Source: an uncultured Idiomarina sp.
Lineage (GTDB): Bacteria > Pseudomonadota > Gammaproteobacteria > Enterobacterales > Alteromonadaceae
DNA length: 64,000 nucleotides
Assembly: GCA_946885915.1 (NCBI GenBank)
Contig: CAMPHF010000011.1
Location: 23,178-87,177, forward strand
Direction: 5' to 3'
The notes under the pieces are model-generated. The model was not told the DNA's origin. It worked only from the letters and a program-made list of their open reading frames with translations, and searched no databases. Below, piece by piece: positions 34,901 to 45,641 of the stretch (positions are counted from its first letter, which is position 1; every line of letters begins with the position of its first letter). A program made the position numbers and the translations under genes.

Positions 34901-36562
34901 TTAACGATCTACAGTCGCTTGGGTAACCCTATTAATAGTCGCTTCAGGCTGGCGATAGCGCAAGGTGTTTAAACGCGTCGTGAGCACATTTAAATGGTGA
35001 CGGCGATTGTCACTTTGGGGTAATGCTTGGGCCGCTAAAATACAACGGCGGGCACGATCGATATCTTCATGAAAATGGTCATTCGGATCGGTCGCATGTT
35101 GTTGTTCCATTAATCGTAACAGCGTTTGGAGTAAGTTCAGTGCGATACTTGGGTGGCTAGCATCGTAACGAAAAGCATCAACAAAGCGTTGCTTGGCAGC
35201 CGTAAGCCGTTGTTGCTGGAATAACTCCATGCCCTGGCGATTTAGCGCTTGCGCGCGCTCAGGGTCGTGCTCGACTGGGTAAATAACGGTTAACCCCTGG
35301 TTCACTTGCTGGTGCAGCTGTTGCGCCGATTCTGATTCAGCGCAATGCTGCGCAGTTAGTTCAATTTCTTCGCGTAGTAAGAGCTCTGGTTCAAGGCTTA
35401 AACATTCGCTGAGCACGGCGTCAATAATGCTGTCAGCCTCGGCTTGGCGTTGTTGTTGCGCGTGCATACGCGCTTGAATCAAACGCAATGGCAGGAGGAA
35501 TTGGGGATGCTCCTGCCAACGTCGTTGTTGGCGTTTCAACACCTCTTGTAATTCGGTTAAAAAGCGCATGCCTTGCAGCGGACCCGCAGCGCGGTATTGG
35601 TGAAACAAACCGCGCGCGTAATTAACGTAATCAGCTGCAGTTAAGTCGACACTATCATTATCGTTGGCGACCAGAACTAAGCGTCGATAGCAACGCGCAA
35701 AGCTATCTAATTGGCGCTGGCGAAGGGCAACCCATGCGGTAAGCCGGAGTAACTCAGCATCGTTGGGGAGCATCTCTAGCGCGCGTTGTAATAGCTCTGC
35801 TGCCGGCGGATATTGCTGCAGTTGAATCAGCGCGCGTGCACTTAATTGGTAAGCCGCCACACAATAATGGTGTTGATTCAAAACCTGTTGGCAATTCTCA
35901 ACCACATCAAGATACCGGCCGAGTTCATACTGACAGTGGGCGAGACCTAATTGGGCCCAACCTAGGTCAGCGTTGCGTAAGACTCGCTCATAAACTTGTT
36001 GGGCCGCGCTTATCTCACCCTGACGAATGAAGCCAATCGCCATCATCTGTAAGCAATCAAAGGCCAATTTAGGCACCCGGTTTACTTTTTCCTGGGCAAT
36101 GATCACGGCGTTTTGATAATCACCCGCATCGAGTGCCGCTTGGATTTGGTGCAGTGCAGCTTTTTTAGCAATCAGACTATCGAGCTGTTTGCGAACTTCG
36201 GCTTTTTGTAGCGGCGGGGTCCATAGTTGGTCGATAGCATCACCATGGGCTTGACTTAATAGCTCACGAAATTGGGGGCTGCAACAAAGAATAAAGCCAC
36301 TACCGAAGCGATACGCCTGTGCTTTAGTCAACGCCCGCAAGAAATCCAAGCTGGTGGCATAGGTGCTGAGCTGGTAATCCGCAATGACATAATGTGGTTG
36401 TTGGCGCAGGTAAGCCGCTTTGGCTTCAGCCGCAGTGCGCGCAGTTAAAATGCGCTTTACCCCAAAATCTTTGAGCAAAGATGTCAATTGCATCCGCAGT
36501 TCAGCGTTATCGCTGAAGATAAGGAAGTGCTTGTTTTGATACCAATCAATCCGTTTATTCAT
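34901..36562 (-). CDS. Receiver-TPR response regulator
   Basis: 553 residues. N-terminal receiver (about 10-125) with D18 in FSDNAE, phospho-acceptor D62 (YVIADYQLS) but no lysine at the usual place (WTPPL, P116). The rest (about 130-540) is a helical TPR array with repeated A-x-L/Y patterns such as AQQVYERVLRNADLGWAQLGLAHCQYELG (only partly quoted: AQLGLAHCQYELG). No DNA-binding or enzymatic domain, so output is by protein interaction. Ten bases before the soluble kinase gene. Confidence 0.85.
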   Translation of the reverse strand: MNKRIDWYQNKHFLIFSDNAELRMQLTSLLKDFGVKRILTARTAAEAKAAYLRQQPHYVIADYQLSTYATSLDFLRALTKAQAYRFGSGFILCCSPQFRELLSQAHGDAIDQLWTPPLQKAEVRKQLDSLIAKKAALHQIQAALDAGDYQNAVIIAQEKVNRVPKLAFDCLQMMAIGFIRQGEISAAQQVYERVLRNADLGWAQLGLAHCQYELGRYLDVVENCQQVLNQHHYCVAAYQLSARALIQLQQYPPAAELLQRALEMLPNDAELLRLTAWVALRQRQLDSFARCYRRLVLVANDNDSVDLTAADYVNYARGLFHQYRAAGPLQGMRFLTELQEVLKRQQRRWQEHPQFLLPLRLIQARMHAQQQRQAEADSIIDAVLSECLSLEPELLLREEIELTAQHCAESESAQQLHQQVNQGLTVIYPVEHDPERAQALNRQGMELFQQQRLTAAKQRFVDAFRYDASHPSIALNLLQTLLRLMEQQHATDPNDHFHEDIDRARRCILAAQALPQSDNRRHHLNVLTTRLNTLRYRQPEATINRVTQATVDR

Positions 36563-36666
36563 GCGCTACTTGGAATAAGACACCATAATGTTATATATTT
36601 TTCGCATAACCAAACGTAAACAGTCCCTGCTTACGTGATTCTTTTGCCAGCAACTGGCGCGAGTGA

Positions 36667-37664
<998 letters not shown>

Positions 37665-37676
37665 CGTTCGCGCTGG

Positions 37677-39050
37677 TTAGCACTCAATGATATTGACAGC
37701 GAGACCGCCACGGGCGGTTTCTTTGTATTTGGTTTTCATATCGTTGCCGGTATCCCACATGGTTTTAATCACTTTATCCAGCGAAACCTTATGGTCACCA
37801 CTGCCACGTAACGCTAACCGGGCGGCGTTGATGGCCTTTACCGAGCCCATGGCATTACGTTCAATACATGGCACCTGTACCAAGCCGCCGACCGGGTCGC
37901 AAGTTAGACCTAAGTTATGCTCCATACCAATTTCAGCAGCATTTTCAACATGGCCTACATTACCGCCCATAAGTTCAGCTAAAGCACCGGCTGCCATTGA
38001 ACAAGCAACGCCAACCTCGCCCTGACAACCCACTTCGGCACCAGAAATTGAGGCATTTTTCTTGTAAAGAATGGCAATGGCTGCGGAGGTGAGAAGGAAG
38101 CGAACAATAGTTTCTTCGTCTAACTTTTCAATGAACTTGTCGGCATACTTCATCACTGCCGGAATAATACCGGCGGCGCCGTTGGTGGGCGCGGTGACGA
38201 CGCGGCCACCGGCTGCATTTTCTTCGTTTACCGCTAACGCGAATAAATCGACCCAATCCATAATTTGCATCGGATCTGAAGAGCGCTCAGTTTTTAGGCG
38301 TTGATACAAATCAGGAGCTCGGCGCCGAACTTTCAGGCCACCGGGAAGAATTCCCTCGGTGCGGATACCATTGCTAATGCAGGTATCCATGGTTTCCCAA
38401 ATTTTGACGAGACCGGCACGAATCTCCGCTTCACTGCGAAATACCTTTTCATTAGCAAGCATTAAGCTACTGATGCGACAGCCCTGCTCCTTACAGTGGG
38501 CAAGCAGCTCTGCGGCGCTGTCAAAAGGATAGGGGATAGGCTTACTTGACTGTTCAATCGCTTCTTCCAAGCTGTCATCGAAATCTTCATCGCGAACAAT
38601 AAAGCCACCACCAATCGAATAATAGAGGTCTTCATACACCACTTGGTCACCCTGCAGCAGACGCAAGGTCATGGCATTAGCATGTTTGGGCATGGTTTTA
38701 CGGCGGTGGAACACAATCGCGCCCTCGCGCGGAAAGGCGACCTCATATTCACCTAACAACTTTAACTTTTGGCTCTTATCAGTTTGCGCTAAAAAGCTAT
38801 CGACGCTTGCAGTATCGACATGTTCTGGCGTCTCGCCAGCTAACCCAAGGATGACCGCTTTGCCGGTGCCGTGGCCTTTGCCGGTTTGGCCAAGCGAGCC
38901 ATATAACTCAACTTGTACACTGCTGATTTCGGCCAAGGATATACGCGCTTGTGCGGCTAGCAAAAACTCACGCGCAGCTCGCATTGGGCCTACCGTGTGT
39001 GAACTCGATGGACCAATACCTATTTTGTATATATCGAACACGCTGATCAT
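37677..39050 (-). CDS. sdaA: L-serine ammonia-lyase (iron-sulfur type)
   Basis: 457 residues from ATG 39050 (AGGGA 8 bases upstream); an upstream in-frame start at 39077 is less likely. Deaminates serine to pyruvate with a 4Fe-4S cluster. Family marks: [12 protein letters not shown] at the N terminus, [31 protein letters not shown] and [19 protein letters not shown] (cluster cysteines). Serine catabolism fits an amino-acid-using marine organism. Preceded on the same strand by the Nudix and pabB genes. Confidence 0.96.
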   Translation of the reverse strand: MISVFDIYKIGIGPSSSHTVGPMRAAREFLLAAQARISLAEISSVQVELYGSLGQTGKGHGTGKAVILGLAGETPEHVDTASVDSFLAQTDKSQKLKLLGEYEVAFPREGAIVFHRRKTMPKHANAMTLRLLQGDQVVYEDLYYSIGGGFIVRDEDFDDSLEEAIEQSSKPIPYPFDSAAELLAHCKEQGCRISSLMLANEKVFRSEAEIRAGLVKIWETMDTCISNGIRTEGILPGGLKVRRRAPDLYQRLKTERSSDPMQIMDWVDLFALAVNEENAAGGRVVTAPTNGAAGIIPAVMKYADKFIEKLDEETIVRFLLTSAAIAILYKKNASISGAEVGCQGEVGVACSMAAGALAELMGGNVGHVENAAEIGMEHNLGLTCDPVGGLVQVPCIERNAMGSVKAINAARLALRGSGDHKVSLDKVIKTMWDTGNDMKTKYKETARGGLAVNIIEC

Positions 39051-39133
39051 GCCTAAATTCCCTGTAACGACGAGCAACTTAATGGGCTATTGTCGCATGG
39101 AATGGCGGGGGCTGTGCAAGGGGTTTAAGTGGC

Positions 39134-39748
39134 TTAATTTAATGGTCGGAAGAGTTGCTGATGTTCCGGCGCTAAATGGTCAGCTAATTCACGCAAAATA
39201 CCGGCAGTTGCGCCCCAAATTTGGCGCTGTTGGTAGGCAATAAAGTACACCTCAGGGTAGATAAACCGGCGTAGCTTAAAGACATAGTGGTCGGGCTGAT
39301 GGAGTACCTGTGCCAGCGGCACTTCGAAAATTTCCGCCACTTCGCTGCGTTGTCGTTGCAAAGGTTGGTTGATGTCAACAAATCCGACAAACGGACGAAT
39401 TAAATAATTGGAGATCACCGGATAATCTTGCAGTTGGCCAACGATTTGGATCTTGTCTTGGGCCAAGCCAATTTCTTCTTCGGTTTCGCGCAGTGCTGTT
39501 TGACGTAAATCACCATCAGCCGCTTCATAGCGACCACCAGGAAAGCTAATTTGACCTGCGTGATGACGTAAGTTGGCGGCGCGCTGGGTGAGGATTAGAC
39601 CAAGCCCATCGGCGCGCTCCACCAGTGGCAGCAACACGGCGGCAGGGCGCAGCCGCTTGAGTGCAGGCCGTTGCCGAATGGGGGCTGGTTGCAACATAAA
39701 GTGTTGCAAGAAAGCAGCCTTATTGTGCCAAGGTGGGATTTTAGTCAT
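39134..39748 (-). CDS. Nudix hydrolase, CoA pyrophosphatase type
   Basis: 204 residues. Nudix box GGRYEAADGDLRQTALRETEEEIG preceded by ISFP, the extended form of the CoA/YeaB (NudL) subfamily; key residues are G, E and REtxEE. Likely hydrolyses CoA or related dinucleotides. Its first 8 bases overlap the pabB stop region, so it is translated with pabB. Confidence 0.88.
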   Translation of the reverse strand: MTKIPPWHNKAAFLQHFMLQPAPIRQRPALKRLRPAAVLLPLVERADGLGLILTQRAANLRHHAGQISFPGGRYEAADGDLRQTALRETEEEIGLAQDKIQIVGQLQDYPVISNYLIRPFVGFVDINQPLQRQRSEVAEIFEVPLAQVLHQPDHYVFKLRRFIYPEVYFIAYQQRQIWGATAGILRELADHLAPEHQQLFRPLN

Positions 39749-41144
39749 GGGCTAATACTGGCAATATTTTCTGTACCTTGTCGAGGGTTTCTTGATATTC
39801 ATTAGGGCCATCTGAATCAATCACTAAACCGCCACCCGCCCAACAGTAGAGCTGTTGTTGGCGCGCCACTAAGGTGCGGATCATAATGTTGGTGTCAGCC
39901 TGGCCATGTTGCGACCAGTAACCCAAACAACCACAGTAAAAGCTACGTCGATGCGGCTCGAGTTGATCAATAATCTTCATGGCGCTGATTTTGGGGGCGC
40001 CCGTAATAGATCCACCCGGAAAACTTGCCGCCATGACATCTAAAAAGTCATGGGGGGCTGCTAATTTACCTTGTACTGTGCTGACTAAATGGTGAACGGC
40101 AGGAAAGCTCTCAATCGCAAATAGCTTAGGCACTTGCACCGAATCTGGCTCACAAACTCGACTGAAGTCATTGCGTAATAAATCAACAATCATCACGTTT
40201 TCAGCTTGATCTTTGGCCGCCATCCGCAGCGCCGCTGCGGCGGCTGCATCCTCTGCCGGATCGGCGGAGCGCGGGCGGGTGCCTTTAATCGGCTTGGTTT
40301 CTAGTAAGCCATCTGGGTCACAGGAAATAAATCGCTCTGGAGAACAGCTTAAAATTGCGCCATCGGGGAGGCGGAAATAGCCAGAGAAGGGTCCACCATT
40401 CACTTCTCGCAGTGCCAAATAAGCACCGTAACTATCGCCGTCATAATGAGCTTGAAAGCGTTGCGCTAAGTTTATTTGATAGGCATCGCCGGCGCGCAAA
40501 TGCGTTTGTACCTGCTCGAAGCGTTGCAAATACTCGGCTTGCGTTAAGTTCGATTGCCACCCATTTTGCAGACCAAAAGCGGGTGTCGGTGGGGCGGAAG
40601 CCGCCAGCTGTGCTTGCCACTTTGCAGCCGTTGCTGCCCAATGTTCGGCAGGCGCCAGTAAGTATGCTTGCGCGCCGCCACCGGCCGCCGGTTTAGTATC
40701 GATCAATAAGGCCGTGTCATACAACGCAAGCGCGAGCTCGGGTAACTCTATGTCTGCGCTGGCCACACTCGGCAGTTGTTCAAGCTGGCGGCCAAAATCA
40801 TAGCTCCAAGCACCGGCTAATCCACCCTGAAACGGCAACTCGACCCCGGTGTCATTGTGACAAGCGGGCAAGCTTTGTTGTAGCGCTCGGCAGAGCTGCT
40901 GCCAGGCTGGGTTGGCATAATGGCTGACTTGGCCGTGAGTGTCGGTTAGCTCAATATAGGTTGGCCATAATTGCAGGGTCTGCCGCGGTTGGTACAAAAT
41001 AATGTGCCACCGTGAATTGCTGTGAGTTGGTGCTGCGGAATCAAACCATAAGGCCCAGGGTTGGGCAGCAACATGGGCGAATAACGCTACTGGATCAGCC
41101 GCGATATCGAGGCGGCGAGCGACAAGAGTTGAAGGTTGAGTCAC
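39741..41144 (-). CDS. pabB: Aminodeoxychorismate synthase component I
   Basis: 467 residues from a GTG start. Makes 4-amino-4-deoxychorismate for folate. Chorismate-binding domain with SPERFISCDPDG, ETKPIKGTRPR, FPGGSITGAPKI (the PIKGT/A-type lysine distinguishes PabB from isochorismate enzymes), and the N-terminal half resembling anthranilate synthase component I. pabA and pabC are not in the window. Divergent from fumarase over 202 bases with no gene. Confidence 0.93.
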   Translation of the reverse strand: MTQPSTLVARRLDIAADPVALFAHVAAQPWALWFDSAAPTHSNSRWHIILYQPRQTLQLWPTYIELTDTHGQVSHYANPAWQQLCRALQQSLPACHNDTGVELPFQGGLAGAWSYDFGRQLEQLPSVASADIELPELALALYDTALLIDTKPAAGGGAQAYLLAPAEHWAATAAKWQAQLAASAPPTPAFGLQNGWQSNLTQAEYLQRFEQVQTHLRAGDAYQINLAQRFQAHYDGDSYGAYLALREVNGGPFSGYFRLPDGAILSCSPERFISCDPDGLLETKPIKGTRPRSADPAEDAAAAAALRMAAKDQAENVMIVDLLRNDFSRVCEPDSVQVPKLFAIESFPAVHHLVSTVQGKLAAPHDFLDVMAASFPGGSITGAPKISAMKIIDQLEPHRRSFYCGCLGYWSQHGQADTNIMIRTLVARQQQLYCWAGGGLVIDSDGPNEYQETLDKVQKILPVLAHD

Positions 41145-41346
41145 AACGACAATCTCACTGCAATCAAGAGTTAGGGTAGTTAGCTGTATCGCCTTGAAAA
41201 AGCATCCGCAAAGCTAGTCAAATGGCCAGCGGGCAGCCTTTGTCAGGTAAACAACACCATTGCGCGAGCATAGCATAACGGACCTCATCAGGGTATGATA
41301 TGGGAATTGATTTCAGCGTGATAAACCAAGCATTTAAGGATTACTC

Positions 41347-42858
41347 ATGACCGTTATTCGTCAAGCGGATTTTATTGAAAGTATTGCCGACGCCTTGCAA
41401 TACATCTCCTACTATCACCCTCTAGATTTTGTTCAAGCGCTAGAAAAAGCCTATCACCGCGAACAAAGTGACGCGGCTAAAAATGCGATTGCGCAAGTAC
41501 TCACCAACTCACGGATGTCGGCACAAGGACATCGACCCATTTGCCAAGATACCGGTATCGTGACTTGTTTTGTGAAAGTAGGCATGGGAGTGCAGTGGGA
41601 CAAAACCGATTTAACCGTCCAGCAAATGGTTGATGAGGGAACCCGACGTGCATACTTAAATCCCGATAATCCGTTACGCGCTTCTATTGTTGATGATCCC
41701 GCAGGCGCCCGTAAAAATACCGGTGACAACACGCCAGCTGTGGTGCATATCGACATGGTAGCTGGTGATCATGTGGAAGTGATGATTGCCGCCAAAGGGG
41801 GCGGTTCTGAAAACAAATCTAAAATGGTCATGCTTAATCCAAGTGACTCGATTGCTGATTGGGTTGTTGAAACCATGCCTAAATTGGGTGCTGGTTGGTG
41901 TCCACCGGGCATGATTGGGTTGGGGATTGGCGGTACCGCCGAAAAATCTGCGGTGTTAGCAAAAGAAGCACTCATGGACCCCGTTGACATTCAGGAGTTA
42001 CTGGATCGTGGCGCACAAACCGCAGAAGAAGAATTACGCTTAGAGATTTATCACCGCGTGAATCAACTGGGCATTGGTGCGCAAGGGCTGGGTGGGGTGA
42101 CTACCGTGATGGATGTGAAAATTAAATCAGCACCTACCCATGCTGCTTCTAAGCCGGTCACCTTAATTCCGAACTGTGCCGCCACTCGGCACGTGCATTT
42201 CCACCTTGATGGTTCGGGCCCTGCAGATTTGCAGCCGCCGAAACTTGAGGACTGGCCTGCAATTACGTTTGAATTAGGGGATGATGCGCGCCGCGTGAAC
42301 TTAGATACGGTCAAGCAAGCGGATATCGAAAGCTGGAAAACCGGCGAAACTATTTTGCTCTCGGGCAAAATGCTCACCGGCCGCGATGCGGCACACAAAC
42401 GCATTAAAGATATGTTGGATAACGGCGAATCATTGCCAGTCGACTTCACCAATAAATTTATTTACTACGTTGGGCCGGTTGATGCGGTGGGTGATGAGGC
42501 TGTTGGTCCGGCAGGCCCGACAACCGCCACCCGCATGGATAAATTTACCGATATGATGCTCGATAAGACGGGCATTTTGGGCATGATCGGCAAGGCTGAA
42601 CGCGGTCCAGCAACGGTTGCTAGTATTAAACAGCATAAAGCGGTGTATTTAATGGCAGTGGGTGGCGCGGCTTACTTAGTGTCAAAAGCCATTAAAAAAG
42701 CGCAGGTGGTGGCGTTTGAAGATTTAGGTATGGAAGCCATTTACGAATTTGAAGTGGAAGACATGCCGGTGACGGTGGCGGTTGATTCAACCGGCGATAA
42801 TGCGCACGAAACTGGACCGGCCATTTGGCGGGTAAAGTTGGCTGAGCAAAATGCTTAG
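41347..42858 (+). CDS. Fumarate hydratase, class I
   Basis: 503 residues with AAGGA 8 bases before ATG. Iron-sulfur fumarase of the TCA cycle (FumA/FumB type). Marks: RPICQDTGIVTCFVKVG (cluster Cys), GGSENKSKMVMLNPSD, GIGIGGTAEKSAVLAKEA with one G difference here (GLGIGGTAEK), and a C-terminal beta domain with GPTTATRMDKFTDMML. Its last 8 bases overlap rmuC. Confidence 0.96.
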   Translation: MTVIRQADFIESIADALQYISYYHPLDFVQALEKAYHREQSDAAKNAIAQVLTNSRMSAQGHRPICQDTGIVTCFVKVGMGVQWDKTDLTVQQMVDEGTRRAYLNPDNPLRASIVDDPAGARKNTGDNTPAVVHIDMVAGDHVEVMIAAKGGGSENKSKMVMLNPSDSIADWVVETMPKLGAGWCPPGMIGLGIGGTAEKSAVLAKEALMDPVDIQELLDRGAQTAEEELRLEIYHRVNQLGIGAQGLGGVTTVMDVKIKSAPTHAASKPVTLIPNCAATRHVHFHLDGSGPADLQPPKLEDWPAITFELGDDARRVNLDTVKQADIESWKTGETILLSGKMLTGRDAAHKRIKDMLDNGESLPVDFTNKFIYYVGPVDAVGDEAVGPAGPTTATRMDKFTDMMLDKTGILGMIGKAERGPATVASIKQHKAVYLMAVGGAAYLVSKAIKKAQVVAFEDLGMEAIYEFEVEDMPVTVAVDSTGDNAHETGPAIWRVKLAEQNA

Positions 42859-44197
42859 TTTACTGACTTGGCAATGGCTGAGTGCGGGCGTCGGCGCGCT
42901 CGCACTCGGCGTCGGGCTCGGCTGGCTGTGGCAGCGCCCGGCGGTACAAAATGCGCGTCAAGCACTGGTTCACGAGCAGCAGTTGCAAGCGCAACGCGAC
43001 GAACAAGCCCGCGCGAGTTTGGCGCAAGTCAGTGAGCGTCTTACGAGTACTGAACAACAGTTGCGGCAAGCTCAACAGCGTACTGGTGAGTTGCAGGCGC
43101 AGCTGGCGGCAGAGCAAAGTCGGTTGCACAGCAGTTTGCAGCATGCCGAAGAAAAACAGCGTTTATTGGAAGCTAGTGAACAGCGCTTAAAGCAGGAATT
43201 TGAGCGGTTGGCACAACAAATCTTCGAGCAAAAATCCGAACGCTTACAGCAGCATAGCCAGCAAACGCTTGAGCACACTTTGGCCCCGTTTAAGCAACAG
43301 TTGGAGGCCTTTAAGCAACAAGTGCAGAACCAGTATACCGAAGAGCTCAAGCAGCGCGCCTCGCTGACCACCGAAATTTCTTCGTTGAAAGAGCTCAATA
43401 AACAAATGGCGGCCGAGGCCGACGCGCTGACGCGAGCTTTAAAGGGCGACACTAAAACCCAAGGAAACTGGGGCGAAGTGGTGCTAGAGCGGATCTTAAA
43501 TCAGTCTGGTTTGCGCGAGGGGCATGAGTACGAAACGCAAACTCATCATCGCGATGAAGACGGCAAGTCGTTCAAGCCCGATGTGGTGGTTCATTTACCG
43601 AATGATAAAGATGTGGTGATTGACTCGAAAGTGTCGCTGGTTGCCTATGAGCGGTATTTCAACAGTGATGACGATGCAACGCGTGAGGCCGCGTTAGTTG
43701 AGCATGTAAACTCGCTGCGGAACCATATTAAAGGATTAGGGAAGAAAAATTATCAGCAGTTAGAGAGTGTGCGAACGCTTGATTACGTGTTGATGTTTAT
43801 TCCGATTGAACCCGCGTTCTTATTGGCGGTTGATAGAGATCCTGAGTTGATTCGGCTGGCGCTTGACCACAACATTATGTTGGTGAGCCCGACCAATCTG
43901 CTGGTTGCGTTACGGACAGTAAATAACATCTGGCAGTACGAACAGCAAAACCAAAATGCGAAGCGAATTGCTGATGACGCCGCTAAGTTATATGACAAGT
44001 TTGCCAATTTTATTGACGATATGAATAAGCTTGGTAACTCGTTAGACACCGTGCGTAAGCATTACGACGGTGCCATGAACAAACTGAGTACGGGGCGTGG
44101 TAATTTAGTCGGGCGGGTCGAAAATTTTCGTGGTTTAGGCGTTCAGCCAAGCAAAAAGATCGACCCAAAACTGCTTGGCAGCGAGGATGATGACTAA
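42851..44197 (+). CDS. rmuC: DNA recombination protein RmuC
   Basis: 448 residues. One N-terminal membrane helix (LSAGVGALALGVGLGWLW), a long Gln/Glu-rich coiled coil (about 30-190), then the RmuC endonuclease-like domain with GNWGEVVLERILNQSGLREG, FKPDVVVHLPNDKDVVIDSKVSL and FIPIEPAF. RmuC limits inversions at short repeats. Starts inside the end of the fumarase gene. 11 bases from the convergent rimO. Confidence 0.94.
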   Translation: MLSLLTWQWLSAGVGALALGVGLGWLWQRPAVQNARQALVHEQQLQAQRDEQARASLAQVSERLTSTEQQLRQAQQRTGELQAQLAAEQSRLHSSLQHAEEKQRLLEASEQRLKQEFERLAQQIFEQKSERLQQHSQQTLEHTLAPFKQQLEAFKQQVQNQYTEELKQRASLTTEISSLKELNKQMAAEADALTRALKGDTKTQGNWGEVVLERILNQSGLREGHEYETQTHHRDEDGKSFKPDVVVHLPNDKDVVIDSKVSLVAYERYFNSDDDATREAALVEHVNSLRNHIKGLGKKNYQQLESVRTLDYVLMFIPIEPAFLLAVDRDPELIRLALDHNIMLVSPTNLLVALRTVNNIWQYEQQNQNAKRIADDAAKLYDKFANFIDDMNKLGNSLDTVRKHYDGAMNKLSTGRGNLVGRVENFRGLGVQPSKKIDPKLLGSEDDD

Positions 44198-44214
44198 GCG
44201 TTTGACGCTTAGTC
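44192..44214. terminator. Palindrome containing both rmuC and rimO stop codons
   Basis: GACTAAGCG-TTTGA-CGCTTAGTC. The TAA of rmuC is in the left arm and the TAA of rimO is in the right arm on the opposite strand. A 9-base stem forms on both transcripts. Confidence 0.55.
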
Positions 44215-45570
44215 TCGAACCACGCTACCCCAGAGATCATATTCGTCGGCGTGCTCAATGAGAACGTCGACGCGATCACCTGCTTTCACGTTCTGCTCAC
44301 CGTTTAAATAAACTAACCCGTCAATTTCCGGGGCGTCAGCGTAACTCCGGCCAATCGCGCCTTCAGCATCAACTTCATCAATCAGCACGGTTAAGGTGCG
44401 ACCAATTTTGGCCTGCAAGCGCGCCGCGCTGATTTGTTGTTGTACTTCCATAAAGCGCTCGTAGCGTGCTTGCTTCACGTCTTCTGGGACCGGATCTGGT
44501 AAATCGTTAGCGACTGCACCTTCAACGTCAGAGTATGTAAAACAGCCCACACGATCGAGCTGAGCATCACGCAAGAACTGTAATAATTCTTCAAACTCTG
44601 CTTCAGTTTCGCCTGGGAAACCGACAATAAACGTACTGCGAATGGTCAGATCAGGACAAATCTCGCGCCATTTACGAATGCGTTCTAAGGTGCGATCCGC
44701 AGAGCCTGGGCGTTTCATAAGCTTTAAGATGCGCTTATTCGCATGTTGTAATGGAATATCGAGGTAAGGCAGTATTTTCCCTGCCGCCATCAGCGGGATG
44801 ACATCGTCTACCGATGGATACGGGTAGACATAATGTAGGCGCACCCAGACGCCCAGCTCACCAAGCGCGGCACAGAGTTCTAGCATTCGGGTTTTGACTG
44901 GCTGACCATCCCAGAACCCCAGCTTGTGCTTCACATCCACACCGTAAGCACTGGTGTCTTGCGAAATCACCAGCAGTTCTTTCACACCGGCGTTGACGAG
45001 GCGTTTAGCCTCATCTAATACGCTGCCAATTGGCCGACTCACCAAATCGCCGCGCATGGATGGGATGATGCAGAAGGTGCAACGATGATTGCAGCCTTCA
45101 GATATTTTTAGATAAGCAAAATGGCGTGGGGTTAATTTCACCCCGGTGTCAGGGACGAGGTTTTCAAACGGCGCCAGTGCTGGCTTCGGTAGGTGCTGAT
45201 GCACTTGCCCCATCACCTCTTCATAGGCGTGCGGGCCAGTAATAGCTAATACGTTCGGGTGTACTTCACGAATTTCGTCATCTTTAGCGCCTAAACATCC
45301 GGTCACCAGCACTTTACCGTTTTCGGCCAAGGCTTCGCCAATCGCATCTAAAGATTCTTGCACCGCACTATCAATGAAGCCACAGGTGTTCACAATCACC
45401 AGATCCGCATTGTCATAAGTATTTACGATGTCATAACCCTCAGTCCGTAACTGGGTCAGAATGCGCTCTGAGTCGACTAAGTTTTTGGGGCAGCCAAGGC
45501 TAACAAAGCCAATAGTTGGCGTGTCAGTTGGATTGGGGGTTAACGTAGGCTGGTATTGTTCGACGCTCAT
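44209..45570 (-). CDS. rimO: Ribosomal protein S12 methylthiotransferase RimO
   Basis: 453 residues from ATG 45570; an in-frame ATG at 45597 is an alternative. Radical-SAM enzyme that methylthiolates Asp89 of S12. N-terminal cluster cysteines in [25 protein letters not shown] and VTGCLGAKD; radical SAM motif CNHRCTFC; C-terminal TRAM domain ([12 protein letters not shown]). The CLGA/K pattern fits RimO rather than MiaB. Confidence 0.95.
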   Translation of the reverse strand: MSVEQYQPTLTPNPTDTPTIGFVSLGCPKNLVDSERILTQLRTEGYDIVNTYDNADLVIVNTCGFIDSAVQESLDAIGEALAENGKVLVTGCLGAKDDEIREVHPNVLAITGPHAYEEVMGQVHQHLPKPALAPFENLVPDTGVKLTPRHFAYLKISEGCNHRCTFCIIPSMRGDLVSRPIGSVLDEAKRLVNAGVKELLVISQDTSAYGVDVKHKLGFWDGQPVKTRMLELCAALGELGVWVRLHYVYPYPSVDDVIPLMAAGKILPYLDIPLQHANKRILKLMKRPGSADRTLERIRKWREICPDLTIRSTFIVGFPGETEAEFEELLQFLRDAQLDRVGCFTYSDVEGAVANDLPDPVPEDVKQARYERFMEVQQQISAARLQAKIGRTLTVLIDEVDAEGAIGRSYADAPEIDGLVYLNGEQNVKAGDRVDVLIEHADEYDLWGSVVRD

Positions 45571-45641
45571 GCGGACTCTCGGCTGTGGTAATGTCACTGA
45601 AAACGGCCGCTATTTTACTGCAATCTCAGCTAAAAAACAGC

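Noticed and set aside
38671..39243. 190-codon plus-strand frame across the sdaA 5' end and the Nudix gene
   Set aside because: Antisense to clear genes; no recognisable protein features.
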